From the NCBI RefSeq assembly GCF_024623785.1, contig NZ_JANKBZ010000004.1:1-64000 (forward strand): a stretch of DNA of 64,000 bases. The letters are read 5' to 3'. Below, piece by piece: positions 24,243 to 34,200 of the stretch (position 1 is the stretch's first letter; each line of letters opens with the position of its first letter). Source of the DNA: Archangium lipolyticum. GTDB lineage: Bacteria > Myxococcota > Myxococcia > Myxococcales > Myxococcaceae. The notes below the pieces were generated by a model that saw nothing but the letters and a program-made list of their open reading frames with translations, was not told where the DNA came from and did not search any database. A program made the position numbers and the translations under genes.

Positions 24243-27200
24243 CTACTCGTAGGAGGCGGCGTAGACGAGGTTGCTGGAAAACCCTCCCCCGTTGTCCCGG
24301 TACCACGCCGTCACGGCGGCACCCGCGGCGTTGGCTCGGACCCTCGGCCGCTTGGAAGTGCCACCGTGGGCCGGCTCGAGTGCGCCGATGAAGGCGAGCG
24401 CGGTGGCGCCCTCGGGGTAGCGGGCCGCATATACCCGATCCACCCCGCTCACGTTCCCCACCCAGACGATGTGGAAGTTGCCCTGGCCATCCGCCGCCAC
24501 CGAGGGCTGGCTGGCCCTGCCCGTCGTCACCTCCACCGGTTGCCAGCCATCCTCCGGCGTGAAGCGCTGGAGACGGAGAGACGAGGGAGAGACGTCACCC
24601 GGCGCCGTCCAGGCGGCGACCGCACGGCCCCACCGGTCGATCGTGACAGCGGGCTCATCCCCTCCCGCGACGGCCCTTCCCAACGGGGTGGACGGGCTCC
24701 AACCCTCGCCCGGCACGAAGCGGGTGGCCTGGATGAGGGGAGAGCCCGAGGCGAGGTCCGTCCCGCGGAACACGAGGACCGCCGAGCCGTTGGCGCTCAG
24801 GGCAGCGGCCACCGAGGCACCCGAGCCGAGGTCCGAGGCCTGCTCCGGTGGCGTCCACCCCGAGTCGGGCGTGAAGTGACTGGCCCGCACACGCACGCCG
24901 CCTCCCGAGTCCGGCTGCAGCCACGCCGCCAGCGCCCGCCCCGACTTCTCCACGGCCAGTGCCGGCACCGACGTGGCCCCCGCCTCCGCCTCCAGCAGCA
25001 GCGGCGAGCTCCAGCCACCGCCCTGCACCCGGCGCGTGGCCCACAGGCTGTCCTCGGTGCCATCCGACTGCCGCCACACCACGAGCGCATTGCCCTGTGC
25101 GTCCACGCCCACCCTCGGCGCGCTCACGGGCCCGGCGCCGCTCTCCAACAGGCGCGGCTCGCTCCAGCCCGTGCCGGGGGTGTACTCGGCGGCGTAGAGG
25201 TCCACCTGGGCACCGTCGTGCAACTCCCACACGGCCACGCCGAAGCCCGACTCGTTCACCGCCACCGCCGGGTGCTCCGCATCCCCCGGGTGGACGGTGT
25301 CCAGCTCCCGCGCCGGCTCCCAACCCGCGTACGCCACGGAGCGGCTGGCGAAGGGCCGGAAGGCGCCGCTGGAGGTGCCCTGCACCCAGACGGCCAGCGC
25401 CTGGCCCTGCCCATCGAGCGCCACGTCCGGCTGGAGCCCGGGCCGGGTCGGCCGTACCTCTCGCGGAGGCTGCCACGCCCGGCCTCGCGTGGTGAAGGAG
25501 ACGCTGACGGGCGACTGCATCACCCGCCCGGCCGGGTCCTTCACCGCCGCCGCCAGCGTCGCGCGCACCGTCTCCCGGTAGGGCAGCGGGTTGACGGGAG
25601 TGAAGGAGCAGCTCGTGCCCGAGGTCTCACAGGCCACCGTCGCCGCCACGCGCTCGCCCGCCACCTCCAGCGTGAGGAGGCCGGAAGTCACACCGGAGAC
25701 GTCCACCGGCTCACTGAAGGTGAAGCGGATGGGTGCATGGATGTCCACCTCCACCGAGCCCTGCATGGGAGACACGTCCGACACAGAGGGCGGGGAGAGG
25801 TCCACCCGGAAGCCATCGGACACCACGAAGGGAGTCCAGCTCCCCGCCGCGTCCTTCGCGCGGACACAGTGGAAGTAGAACCCCCTCTCGGAGAGCGACA
25901 GCCCGGTGATACGCGCGGACGTCCGCGTCGTGGTGGCCCGAGTACCGGAGAAATACGAATCACAGCTGGGGACCGTCGCGAGCAGGTACTCGTACAGGAC
26001 GACGCCATTGGCATCGGTGAAGCCCGTCCAGTTGATCTCGGAGACATCGGAGACGAGCTGGTAGCGCAGGTCCTCCGAGGGACCATCCGCGACCCTCGCG
26101 CTCGAGGTGTCCGGCGGCAGGCTGTCCTCGATGTACACCAGGGGCCCCCGGCACTCCGAGCGGTTGCCCGCCGCGTCCCGCGTGGCCACGTAGAGGGAGG
26201 TGGTGGCGTTCTCCGGCACGGTCGCGGACACGGAGAAGGAGCCCTCGCTCCACAGCTGCGCGGAGCTCGCCAGGGGCGTCCCCGTGCAGCCCTCGCTCGT
26301 GAAGAGGAGCACCTGGGACGGCACCGAGGTGCCGGACACCGTGATGGAATTGCTCTCGTTGGGTGAGCCAGGTGAGAGCGTGAGGGCGGACGGAGCGGCG
26401 GGCGGCGTGCTGTCCTCGACATAGCGCGTGGAGGCGCACGGGCCCATGTTGCCGGCCGTGTCGATGGCGTAGGCGCTGAAGGAGGCGGCGGTGTCATCCG
26501 CCACGGAGAGCTTCACTTCGAAGGAGCCGCTCGTGCTCACGGACGGCGTGGCGAACGGATCTCCCGCGCAGGCGCTCCCGGTGAAGACCAGCACGCGGGC
26601 GCCCGGCTCGGTGGTGCCCACGAACAGGGGCGCGTTGTCGTTGGCCGGCGTCTCCGGGGAGAAGCGCAAGCGCACGGGCTCGGGAGCCGTACCGTCATGG
26701 GTGTAGACGAAGGCCTCCGAGCAGGACGAGGCGTTGCCCGCGATATCGGCCGTTCGCGCGGAGAAGGTGGTCGAGCCGTTGGAGTCGGCGATGATGGAGA
26801 ACGACGCCTCTCCCTTGTCATCCGCCGCCTTGCTGCCGAGGGTACCGCCGAAACAGCCGGTGGACTTGTAGACGGAGACCGTGCTCCCCGGCTCTGCGGC
26901 GGCGATCAGGGAGAAGGTACGCGACGAATTCGGCGAGGAGACGGCGCCGCGGAGCACGGGCGGCGCGGGCGGCAGGAGGTCATGGGTGAAGGTGTGGACC
27001 GCCGAGCAGGTGCTCGAGTTGCCGGCGCTGTCCACGGCGCGGGCGGTGAAGGAGGTGGTGCTACCGTGGGCCACCGTCAGGGGGAAGTTGACCTGATCCG
27101 ACGTCTCCACGACGGTCGTCCCGAGCGCCGTCCCCGTGCAGTCGCCGCTGGCGAAGAACTCCACGCGGGCCGCGTACCGCACCGACACCGTCAGGGTGAG

Positions 27201-27635
27201 CTCGTTCCGGGTGGACGCCTTCGGAGTGCTCGATGACCACTTCGGGGCCTCGGGAGCCACGGTGTCCGCGTAGTAGCTCAAGGACGACGAGCAGGAGGAA
27301 GTGACCCCGTCGCGGACCGCGATGAGGGAGAAGGTGGTGGTCTTGTTGGCTTCGACGGAGATCGTGAACTCCGCGAGCCCGGACTCGTCCACGGGGATTT
27401 CGGTGCTGGTCGACGAGAAGCACCCCGGCACCTTGTAGACCCGGAGGGTGGTGCCCGCCTCCGCGTGGGCGCGCAGGCGCGGCTCGAGCTCATTGGACTC
27501 GCGCGGATTGCCCTCGGCCCACACGGGCGTGGACGGCTTCGGCTTGGGCGGCTCGTCGGACGAGGAGCCTCCACACCCCACGAACAGCAACCCGGTGCAC
27601 AGCAAGCCCATCCATCGGTGCATCGCCAGTCGCAT
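24243..27635 (-). CDS. Large surface lipoprotein with bacterial Ig-like repeats
   Basis: 1130 aa. ATG 27635 has GGAAGG upstream and gives a lipoprotein signal (LLCTGLLFVGC, Cys21). Residues about 35-600 are about six Ig-like repeats of roughly 90 aa, each with a small disulphide-type CTGTPL/CFGGTL hairpin and an AAGN-S-C end. A Big_5/SbsA-like domain follows (PPSVSDVSPMQGSVEVDIHA). The last 400 residues are repeated beta blades with Gly-X-A-X-A-V-W motifs, like a propeller. It probably faces the cell surface as an adhesin or binding protein. The gene follows a Ser/Thr kinase gene by 79 bp on the same strand. Confidence 0.85.
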   Translation of the reverse strand: MRLAMHRWMGLLCTGLLFVGCGGSSSDEPPKPKPSTPVWAEGNPRESNELEPRLRAHAEAGTTLRVYKVPGCFSSTSTEIPVDESGLAEFTISVEANKTTTFSLIAVRDGVTSSCSSSLSYYADTVAPEAPKWSSSTPKASTRNELTLTVSVRYAARVEFFASGDCTGTALGTTVVETSDQVNFPLTVAHGSTTSFTARAVDSAGNSSTCSAVHTFTHDLLPPAPPVLRGAVSSPNSSRTFSLIAAAEPGSTVSVYKSTGCFGGTLGSKAADDKGEASFSIIADSNGSTTFSARTADIAGNASSCSEAFVYTHDGTAPEPVRLRFSPETPANDNAPLFVGTTEPGARVLVFTGSACAGDPFATPSVSTSGSFEVKLSVADDTAASFSAYAIDTAGNMGPCASTRYVEDSTPPAAPSALTLSPGSPNESNSITVSGTSVPSQVLLFTSEGCTGTPLASSAQLWSEGSFSVSATVPENATTSLYVATRDAAGNRSECRGPLVYIEDSLPPDTSSARVADGPSEDLRYQLVSDVSEINWTGFTDANGVVLYEYLLATVPSCDSYFSGTRATTTRTSARITGLSLSERGFYFHCVRAKDAAGSWTPFVVSDGFRVDLSPPSVSDVSPMQGSVEVDIHAPIRFTFSEPVDVSGVTSGLLTLEVAGERVAATVACETSGTSCSFTPVNPLPYRETVRATLAAAVKDPAGRVMQSPVSVSFTTRGRAWQPPREVRPTRPGLQPDVALDGQGQALAVWVQGTSSGAFRPFASRSVAYAGWEPARELDTVHPGDAEHPAVAVNESGFGVAVWELHDGAQVDLYAAEYTPGTGWSEPRLLESGAGPVSAPRVGVDAQGNALVVWRQSDGTEDSLWATRRVQGGGWSSPLLLEAEAGATSVPALAVEKSGRALAAWLQPDSGGGVRVRASHFTPDSGWTPPEQASDLGSGASVAAALSANGSAVLVFRGTDLASGSPLIQATRFVPGEGWSPSTPLGRAVAGGDEPAVTIDRWGRAVAAWTAPGDVSPSSLRLQRFTPEDGWQPVEVTTGRASQPSVAADGQGNFHIVWVGNVSGVDRVYAARYPEGATALAFIGALEPAHGGTSKRPRVRANAAGAAVTAWYRDNGGGFSSNLVYAASYE

Positions 27636-27714
27636 ACGTCTCACCTTCCAGACAGCCGCGCCCACCCCGGGCGGGACCTGGACACTCATTGAGGGAAGCG
27701 GGGCCGGTTGGATC

Positions 27715-29298
27715 TCAGTCGAGCAGGTCCGACTTGCAGCCCTTGCCATCGAAGACGACCCGGGTCCGGCGCTCGGGGAGGACCTTCACCTCGCAGCTCG
27801 CGGGCCCCCCGGTCGTGACGAACCGCAGGGTGTAGCGGCCCGCCTTCCAGCGCCGCAGCACGAGCGGCAACTCCTCGAGCTCGCGCCCGGGGAGCGACAC
27901 CTGTCCGCCCAGGCCCGGCACCGCGCCGATGATGAGCGAGCCCTCGCCCACCAGCGACTCCTCGACGGGAGCGGGAGCCGCGGCAGCCGCCACCTGGCCC
28001 TGCTGCCGGACTCGCTTGGGCTCGCGCTTCGTGCGCTCGGGCCGGGAGGGAGTTTCGGACGCGGCGGCCACCTCCGTGGCCCGCGGGTCCGGAGGGGCCT
28101 CGGGAGCGGGCTCCGCAACCCGGGTCTCTGGAGGCGCGGGTGCTGGCGCGGGAGCCTCGGCCACCGGGGCGGGCGGCGTCACGGGGGCGGGCGCCTGCCT
28201 CGAAGCGAGGAAGGCCACTCCCGCGAACGAGAGCGCCAGGCCCACCACGACTCCCGCCACGGGAGCCCAGACCCTGGTGCCTCCCGGGAGACGGCGCACC
28301 GCGGTCCGCGAGGCCGCCGTCACGGTCGAGCTCGCGGTGCTACCCCCACCGCGGAGCCGGCGCGGGCTCGAGCTGGCGACGGAGACCTCCTCGCCCTCGT
28401 CCCGCACGTAGTCCGCGAGCGAGCCGGGTCCCACGGGCAGGCCGGCCTCGAGCGCCACCGACTCGAGCGCCTCGCGCAAGGAGCGGGCGTCGGGGTAGCG
28501 CTCCTCGGGCTTCACCCGCATGGCCCGGTCCACCACGTTGGAGAAATCGCGAGGCAGGTCCGGGCACACGCGCGAGAGCGGCTCCCACTCGCCCCGGACG
28601 AGCGCGGTGTGACGCGACTGCACGGAGGTGTGCGCATCCAGCGGGCCCACGCCCGCGGCGAGCTGGTAGAGGGTGACACCCAGCGAGAAGAGGTCGCTGC
28701 GCCCGTCGAGCGGCTTGCCCCGGGCCTGCTCCGGCGAGAAGTAGCCCACCTTGCCCTTGGTGGTGCCCACGCGGGTGAGGTTGCGGTTGGTGGCCGCCTT
28801 GGCGATGCCGAAGTCGATGAGCTTCAGCGAGCCTCCGGCGGACAGCAGCAGGTTCTGCGGCGACACGTCCCGGTGCACCAGGTTGGGCCGGGCGTGCACC
28901 GCCTCCAGCGCCGCGCAGGTGGCGATGCCCACCGCCAGCAGCGCCTCGTCCGAGAAGCGCTCGCCGCGCGCGCGCAGCGTGCGCTCCACCACCGCGAGCG
29001 ACTCGCCGGGCACCAGCTCCATGGCCATGTAGAGGAGCCCGTCCGCCTCACCCACCTCGTAGATGTGGACGATGTTGGGGTGGCTCAGCGTGCAGGCGGT
29101 GCGGGCCTCGTCGAGGAACATCTCGCGGAAGTCCTCGGACTCCGAGTACTCGGGCCGGATGACCTTCAGCGCGACCGGACGGACGATGCCGCCCGTGAGG
29201 GCCTGCTCGGCACGGTACACCTCGGCCATGCCGCCCTGCGCGAGGAGGCGGATGACGCGGTAACGGCCAACGGTGGTCCCAGGCTCGATGGAGGACAA
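27715..29298 (-). CDS. Transmembrane Hanks-type Ser/Thr protein kinase
   Basis: 527 aa. The kinase domain (about 12-290) has QGGMAEVY in the glycine loop, Lys45, HRDVSPQN (142-149), DFG (162-164) and SPEQARG, so it should be active. A membrane helix (VAGVVVGLALSFAGVAFLAS, about 350-370) leads to a Pro/Ala-rich stretch and a C-terminal PEGA-like beta domain (about 440-527). The periplasmic part may sense or bind the envelope. It lies 15 bp after the DUF2804 gene and upstream of the Ig-repeat lipoprotein. Confidence 0.93.
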   Translation of the reverse strand: MSSIEPGTTVGRYRVIRLLAQGGMAEVYRAEQALTGGIVRPVALKVIRPEYSESEDFREMFLDEARTACTLSHPNIVHIYEVGEADGLLYMAMELVPGESLAVVERTLRARGERFSDEALLAVGIATCAALEAVHARPNLVHRDVSPQNLLLSAGGSLKLIDFGIAKAATNRNLTRVGTTKGKVGYFSPEQARGKPLDGRSDLFSLGVTLYQLAAGVGPLDAHTSVQSRHTALVRGEWEPLSRVCPDLPRDFSNVVDRAMRVKPEERYPDARSLREALESVALEAGLPVGPGSLADYVRDEGEEVSVASSSPRRLRGGGSTASSTVTAASRTAVRRLPGGTRVWAPVAGVVVGLALSFAGVAFLASRQAPAPVTPPAPVAEAPAPAPAPPETRVAEPAPEAPPDPRATEVAAASETPSRPERTKREPKRVRQQGQVAAAAAPAPVEESLVGEGSLIIGAVPGLGGQVSLPGRELEELPLVLRRWKAGRYTLRFVTTGGPASCEVKVLPERRTRVVFDGKGCKSDLLD

Positions 29299-29313
29299 GG
29301 CCCCCCGAGCCTA

Positions 29314-30420
29314 TCACCACAGCATGTCTTGATCCTCCGTGACGCCGGGAACCCCGGACAGGCGGAGCGTCTGGCCACCCACCCGTACCGTGCCCTCGAA
29401 GAGGCCGAGCGGCTGGGCGAAGTGGCTCACCACCACCTTGAAGTCGTGGTCCTCCCGGTGGACGTAGAGGGGATGGAAGCGCAGGTCCACCGCCCCATCC
29501 TCGGTCCGCATGCGCCAGGGGTTCATCAGCTCGTGGCGGTCGTACTCGAAGTGCGCCCGGGCCAGCGGGTAGAGCCGCTGCCCCAGCCAGAGGGCGTTCT
29601 CGTTGGTGCCGGTGCTCTCGTTGAAGCCCTCGACGAGGTTGAGGCCCAACGGGGTGCCGTCCGCCAGCCGTCCGGCCAGGAAGGCCCACCGCCACGCGGT
29701 GTGCCGCGCCAGGTACCCCTGGGTGTAGTCCGTGCCCCCTACCCCACCATCAAGCCGGAAGCGCTTGCCGCCCGCCTCGAGGCTGCCAAAGGCCAGCATG
29801 CCGCCGCGCTTCTGGGTGACGTTGACGAAGCCGTCCTTCTCCACCGGGGCAATCACCGTCAGCGCCGGAGGGCCTCCGGCCACCAGCAGGTCCCCGTTCC
29901 ACTGGAAGGACTGGAGACTGCCCGTGCGCAACCGGCTCACGTCCACATGGAGGCGGTAGCGCTCGTCGTCCTCGCCTCGCCGCGCCGTGAGCCGTCCGCC
30001 CAGCGTGCGGAACGAGGCCGTCAGCCCCGCGCCCGGCCGGTCACTCACCTCGGCCAGCGGGCCAGGGGCGCCCAGGAAGCTCACGTCGCAGAGAGGCCGC
30101 TGCTCCTTGAGGTCGAGCGCCACGGCGAAGGCGTTGGCCGAGTAGCCCACGTCCACCACCGCGAAGAGAGCCATCACCTCCGGCGTGGCGGCCAGGGTGT
30201 AGTGCCAGCGCTTGCGCTTGAGCAGCCGGGCGGGGGCCGCCACGGGGGCCCACCTCCCCTTCAGCCGGGAGAGATCCACCTCGGGCAGCTCGCCCTGGTA
30301 GGTACCGAATCGGGGTTCACCCGACGCCGTGGCCACCGAGGCCGGCGCCGGAAGGAGACTCAACTCTCGCTCCGGTGTCATGTCCTTCCCAAGGTGGGGC
30401 ATGTCCTTCTCCTCTGCCAC
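29314..30420 (-). CDS. DUF2804 family protein
   Basis: 368 aa from GTG 30420, which has GGAGG 5 nt upstream; ATG 30402 (AGGAG upstream) is an equally good start. The protein is beta-rich without signal peptide or membrane helices and matches the DUF2804 family over its full length (e.g. WHYTLAATPEVMALFAVVDV, DFKVVVSHFAQPLGLFEG). Members are lipocalin-like and of unknown function, possibly acting on lipids. It heads the kinase/Ig-lipoprotein gene string. Confidence 0.85.
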   Translation of the reverse strand: MAEEKDMPHLGKDMTPERELSLLPAPASVATASGEPRFGTYQGELPEVDLSRLKGRWAPVAAPARLLKRKRWHYTLAATPEVMALFAVVDVGYSANAFAVALDLKEQRPLCDVSFLGAPGPLAEVSDRPGAGLTASFRTLGGRLTARRGEDDERYRLHVDVSRLRTGSLQSFQWNGDLLVAGGPPALTVIAPVEKDGFVNVTQKRGGMLAFGSLEAGGKRFRLDGGVGGTDYTQGYLARHTAWRWAFLAGRLADGTPLGLNLVEGFNESTGTNENALWLGQRLYPLARAHFEYDRHELMNPWRMRTEDGAVDLRFHPLYVHREDHDFKVVVSHFAQPLGLFEGTVRVGGQTLRLSGVPGVTEDQDMLW

Positions 30421-30475
30421 CTGACCCTCCGGTGCGACGGATCACTCGCGCACAAAACGCTGTCCACAAGTGTCC

Positions 30476-30481
30476 TATAAT
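30476..30481 (+). promoter_or_regulatory. TATAAT -10 element upstream of 30535
   Basis: A perfect TATAAT lies 54 bp before the 30535 start in a locally AT-rich divergent intergenic region. The -35 region (CAAAAC at about 30454) is a poor match, so it would be a weak or activator-dependent promoter. Confidence 0.45.
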
Positions 30482-30534
30482 CATCAATCGTATCACGCAT
30501 CGGGGTCTCCGGGACCGCGAAAGAGGGGGAGTCC

Positions 30535-30765
30535 ATGGCTGGCAAGCCCATCAAGATGACCGTTTCCCTGCGCTCCTTGTTCGCCGTGAACAACAGCGCC
30601 CAGGCTCGATGGGGCTCGCCCAGCTCGCACCCCGTGGCGAAGGCCACGGTGGAACTCAAGGGGACCGGGCTCAGCGCACTCACCGGCACCTTTGGGGACG
30701 CACAGTTGGATGTCTCCTCGACGGCCATCGCCCTCAAGCGCGTCCTCCTGGATCGGCAGCGATGA
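30535..30765 (+). CDS. Small hypothetical protein
   Basis: 76 aa, unrecognised. AGGGGGAG lies 4-5 nt before the ATG and its stop overlaps an in-frame ATG of the next gene (ATGA), so it reads as a true gene. The sequence (PIKMTVSLRSLFAVNNSAQA ...) is a likely beta-rich, cytoplasmic protein with no signal peptide. Its immediate neighbour is secreted; a link between the two is unproven. Confidence 0.65.
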   Translation: MAGKPIKMTVSLRSLFAVNNSAQARWGSPSSHPVAKATVELKGTGLSALTGTFGDAQLDVSSTAIALKRVLLDRQR

Positions 30766-30776
30766 AAGGATTCCCC

Positions 30777-32216
30777 ATGCGGCTGTGGAACATCGGCATC
30801 GCTTGCTCCCTGGTAGGCGTCTTCCCAGCGGCGGCAGCCGCCCCAGAGAAAGCCCCGCCCCCACCTGTTCCAGTCGTTTTCGCGGAGCCTCTGGGGGCTC
30901 GGACCTTGTGGGCGGCGGGAGGTGGTGATCCTGGCGGGACCGCCTTCGGAGCCTGGGTGTCCAGCGATGGCAAGAGCGTGGCCTTCTTCACCCACGCGTC
31001 CTCATCGAGTGATGGCACTGCCCGGACGCTCGTCGTGAAAGACGTGGACACGGATACCGTCGTCTTCGAGAAGGTGCTCTTCACGGAGGAGGAGGATTTC
31101 CAACGGAGCGATCCTGACCTGGAGCGTCTGGGCAGAGTGCGTACCTGGGAGGCTCGCCCCTATATGGAACAGCGCCAATGGAAGCCTCTCCTCGTCCACC
31201 AGGAGCTTCCCCATTACGACACCGAGTTTCTTTCGGAAGCCTGTTATGAGAAGCAGGTCCGCCCGAACCGCTCGATGTCCGTCGGAGACTTGAAGCTTTC
31301 CTATCAGGAGCCACGGGTTCAGCTCTGGGCCCGAGGCAAGAAGGTGCTCGACCGCCGCTATCCCTCCTGGAAGGTTCGCCAGCAGGGATGCGAGCACGCC
31401 AGCCCCGCCTGGCTGCAAGGCGCCTACGTCAACAGGCAACAGGGGGTGGTGCTCCTCGAGCTCAGTTTCTGCGGCTCGCATGCTTGCAACGAGCCACCCA
31501 CTGCCTTCCACGTGCTCCGCATTCCCAAGGAGAAGCCACGTAAGGGGAGTGCATCTCCTGGGCAGGAGGTCACTCCGCCCAGCGGCCCGTTCGTCGGGTA
31601 CACGAAGGAGGGATATGTCAGTGGGTCGCTCTACGCGACCGGTTTCCCAGTCATCTCGGAGGATGGGACACGCATTGCCCTGGCGGAGGTCCTCGCGGAT
31701 GGTCAGCGCAAGGACCCCAACCTCCTCATCACGGTCCGCAAGACCGACACGAATGAGATCCTCTGGAAGCTGCCCGTGCTCGAGGCCGGAGAGTTGTCGC
31801 CCGTTCGGCGCTCGGTCCCTCTGCGCCAGGAGCTTGAGGGGAAGGTGCTCGAGAGGATCCGCCAGGTGAATGAGTACCTCGGTGGGACGCGCTGGGTGCC
31901 ATTGGTGGAACAGCCCGTCCAACCAATGGTGACGGAGAGCTGCCAGCAGGCCCCTGCCCAGAAGCTACAACTCCCGGGGCTGGAGCTGTCGTTCCAGCAG
32001 GGGCACCTCGTCCTGAAGCGGGGAGAGGGCAGTGCTCCCAGCGAGTTGAGTCTCGCGGCCCCGGGAACCGAGGCGTGCAAGGCGGCGAGCAGGACCTTCA
32101 TCGACGCGGCCTATGCGGACTCATCCAGGGGCGTCGTCCTGCTGCGCCTCTCCACGTGCGGTGACGAGGCGTGCCCAGAGCAGGACAGGTGGTATCACTC
32201 CATCAAGCTGCGCTGA
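30777..32216 (+). CDS. Secreted hypothetical protein
   Basis: 479 aa. AAGGA about 6 nt before ATG 30777 favours this start; ATG 30762, overlapping the upstream stop, is the alternative. A signal peptide is clear (NIGIACSLVGVFPAAAA, then PEKAPPPPVP). The mature protein is beta-rich with two related halves: each ends in a block like YVNRQQGVVLLELSFCGSHAC or YADSSRGVVLLRLSTCGDEAC, suggesting an internal duplication of a propeller-like domain. No catalytic motif is seen. Probably periplasmic. Confidence 0.8.
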   Translation: MRLWNIGIACSLVGVFPAAAAAPEKAPPPPVPVVFAEPLGARTLWAAGGGDPGGTAFGAWVSSDGKSVAFFTHASSSSDGTARTLVVKDVDTDTVVFEKVLFTEEEDFQRSDPDLERLGRVRTWEARPYMEQRQWKPLLVHQELPHYDTEFLSEACYEKQVRPNRSMSVGDLKLSYQEPRVQLWARGKKVLDRRYPSWKVRQQGCEHASPAWLQGAYVNRQQGVVLLELSFCGSHACNEPPTAFHVLRIPKEKPRKGSASPGQEVTPPSGPFVGYTKEGYVSGSLYATGFPVISEDGTRIALAEVLADGQRKDPNLLITVRKTDTNEILWKLPVLEAGELSPVRRSVPLRQELEGKVLERIRQVNEYLGGTRWVPLVEQPVQPMVTESCQQAPAQKLQLPGLELSFQQGHLVLKRGEGSAPSELSLAAPGTEACKAASRTFIDAAYADSSRGVVLLRLSTCGDEACPEQDRWYHSIKLR

Positions 32217-32249
32217 GGCGCCACACGGGAACAGCCCGGGGAGCTAATA

Positions 32250-32288
32250 CCCTCACCCCGACCCTCTCCCAGAGGGAGAGGGAGAGGG
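32250..32288. repeat. Interspersed hairpin repeat, copy 2
   Basis: CCCTCACCCCGACCCTCTCC followed by CAGAGGGAGAGGG: the same element as at 23014, placed between the convergent 30777 and 32297 genes, where it can terminate both. Confidence 0.85.
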
Positions 32289-32296
32289 GAGGGGGC

Positions 32297-33469
32297 TCAC
32301 GAGCGGCCGAAGACGATCCGCTCGTCGCTCAGCAGCCGGGAGATCTGCGTCAGGCAGAGTGCCGTCAGCACCAGGCAGCCCACCGTGCTCAGCACGAAGG
32401 GCAGTACGCCCAGCGATTCGCCCCGCATCAGCTCCGACACCAGCAGTTGCTGCCCCAGCACCGGCACTCCGTACATCCACATCTGGCTCTGGATGGGAGA
32501 CAGCGCCAGCACCATGCCCGGCAACGTGGGCAGCATCATCAGGAGCTGCAGGTACGTCTGCGCTTCCTTGTACGAGCGCGCGAAGGTGGACACCAGCATC
32601 TGCGCCGCCGATGACAACAGCGCCATGGGCAGCACCGCGCCCACCATCGCCAGCGCCGTCGCCGGCTCCAGGCTCACCTTCACACCCAGGTCCTGCAACG
32701 GTATCCGCTTCGCGACGACCGTGAAGGCCACCGAGACCACCACCACCGTGATGCAGGAGAACACCGTGGTGGACAGCCACTTGCCCAGCACCAGCGTCCC
32801 GCGCTCCACCGGGTTGAGCAGCAGCGACTCCAGCGAGCCGCGCTCGCGCTCGCCCGCCATGGTGTCGATGGCCACGTTCAGCCCACCGATGAAGCAGGCC
32901 ATCACCAGGAAGATGGGAATCATGTTGAGGATGCTCGCGGCCAGGCGCTCCGGCGTGGACAGGTCCACCTCCTCCACCCGCACGGGCATGGCCAGTTCCG
33001 GCGCCACCCCGCGCGCCAGCAGCCGCTGCGTCCCCAGGCTCCCCGAATACTGGCTCAGCAACGCCTGCGTCCGCTTGATGGTCGCACGCGCCTTGTTGCG
33101 CGAGTTGTCCATCACCAGTTGCACCTTCGCCGAGCGTCCCGCCGCGAAGTCCTTCCCGTAGTCCTCGGGGATGATGAGCACCGCGTCCAGCGTGCCCGCC
33201 TGGATGCGCGACTCGTAGTCGGCGGGAGCCTCGGACAGCTTCGCCCCCGAGCGCTCCAGGTACGCCATGAGGCTCGGCGCGTTCGCCCGCCCCACCACCG
33301 GCAGCTCCAGCGGCTTGTCCTGCCGGTTCCACGAGGCGATCACCGTGAACATCACCGCGAAGAGGATGGGCCCCACCAGCGAGCCGCCCAGCACGCTCGT
33401 CACCGAGCGCCGGTCGCGCAGGTGGTCCCTCATCTCCTTGCGAAACACCGCCGTCAGGAGCGCTCTCAC
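32297..33469 (-). CDS. ABC-2 type transporter permease (NatB-like)
   Basis: 390 aa. One N-terminal helix (SLVGPILFAVMFTVI), a large extracytoplasmic domain (about 40-170), then five C-terminal helices (NMIPIFLVMACFIGGLNVAI, TVFSCITVVVVSVAFTVVA and others) match NatB/ABC-2 permeases. GERERGSLESLLLNPV is the typical conserved cytoplasmic loop. The start is GTG 33469, overlapping the ATPase stop (GTGA). With the ATPase it should form an exporter; Na+ export is the family's known role, but the substrate here is unknown. Confidence 0.9.
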   Translation of the reverse strand: MRALLTAVFRKEMRDHLRDRRSVTSVLGGSLVGPILFAVMFTVIASWNRQDKPLELPVVGRANAPSLMAYLERSGAKLSEAPADYESRIQAGTLDAVLIIPEDYGKDFAAGRSAKVQLVMDNSRNKARATIKRTQALLSQYSGSLGTQRLLARGVAPELAMPVRVEEVDLSTPERLAASILNMIPIFLVMACFIGGLNVAIDTMAGERERGSLESLLLNPVERGTLVLGKWLSTTVFSCITVVVVSVAFTVVAKRIPLQDLGVKVSLEPATALAMVGAVLPMALLSSAAQMLVSTFARSYKEAQTYLQLLMMLPTLPGMVLALSPIQSQMWMYGVPVLGQQLLVSELMRGESLGVLPFVLSTVGCLVLTALCLTQISRLLSDERIVFGRS

Positions 33470-34200
33470 TGCATCAACCCCTGGTCACTGCCGATGACCG
33501 TCACGAAAGCCTCCTCCAGGCTGTCCTTCCCCGTGCGCGAGCGCAGCTCGTCCGGGGTGCCCTCCGCCACCACCCGGCCCCGCGCCACCACCACGATGCG
33601 GTCGCACAGCGCCCCCACCTCCTGCATCACGTGGCTGGAGAACACCACGCAGTGTCCCTGCTCTCGCAACCGGCGGATGAGCGTGCGCACCGCGCGCGTG
33701 CTCATCACGTCCAGGCCGTTGGTGGGCTCGTCCAACAGCACGTTGCGCGGCCCGTGCACCAGCGCCCGTGCCAGCGCCACCTTCATTCGCTCGCCCTGGC
33801 TGAAGCCCTCCGTGCGACGGTTGGCGATCTCCTTCATCTCCAGCAGCTCCACCAGCTCGTCGATGCGCTTGTCCAGTGCGGCGCCCGACAGGCCGTGCAG
33901 CGTGCCCGCGTAGTGGATGTGCTCACGGGCGGTGAGGCGCGGGTAGAGACCGCGCGCGTCTGGCAGCACGCCGATGGCCCGGCGAACATCCAGCGGGCGC
34001 TCGGCCACCTCCACTCCGTCCACCTTCGCGCTGCCCCGGTCCGGCCGGATGAGCGTGTAGAGCATCCGCAGCGTGGTCGTCTTGCCCGCGCCGTTCGGCC
34101 CGAGCAGTCCCGTCACCACGCCATTCTCGGCGCGGAAGCTCACGTCCTCCACCGCCGTCACCGCGCCGAAGCGCTTGTGCAGGTTCGTCACTTCGATCAT
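33466..34200 (-). CDS. ABC transporter ATP-binding protein (NatA-like)
   Basis: 244 aa, full-length ABC ATPase. The Walker A motif is GPNGAGKTT (about 35-43), the signature is FSQGERMKVALARALV and the Walker B is VLLDEPTNGLDV; the H-loop is in FSSHVMQE. Its start overlaps the SMI1/KNR4 gene's stop (ATGA) and its end overlaps the permease start, so it is fully embedded in the five-gene operon. Confidence 0.93.
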   Translation of the reverse strand: MIEVTNLHKRFGAVTAVEDVSFRAENGVVTGLLGPNGAGKTTTLRMLYTLIRPDRGSAKVDGVEVAERPLDVRRAIGVLPDARGLYPRLTAREHIHYAGTLHGLSGAALDKRIDELVELLEMKEIANRRTEGFSQGERMKVALARALVHGPRNVLLDEPTNGLDVMSTRAVRTLIRRLREQGHCVVFSSHVMQEVGALCDRIVVVARGRVVAEGTPDELRSRTGKDSLEEAFVTVIGSDQGLMQ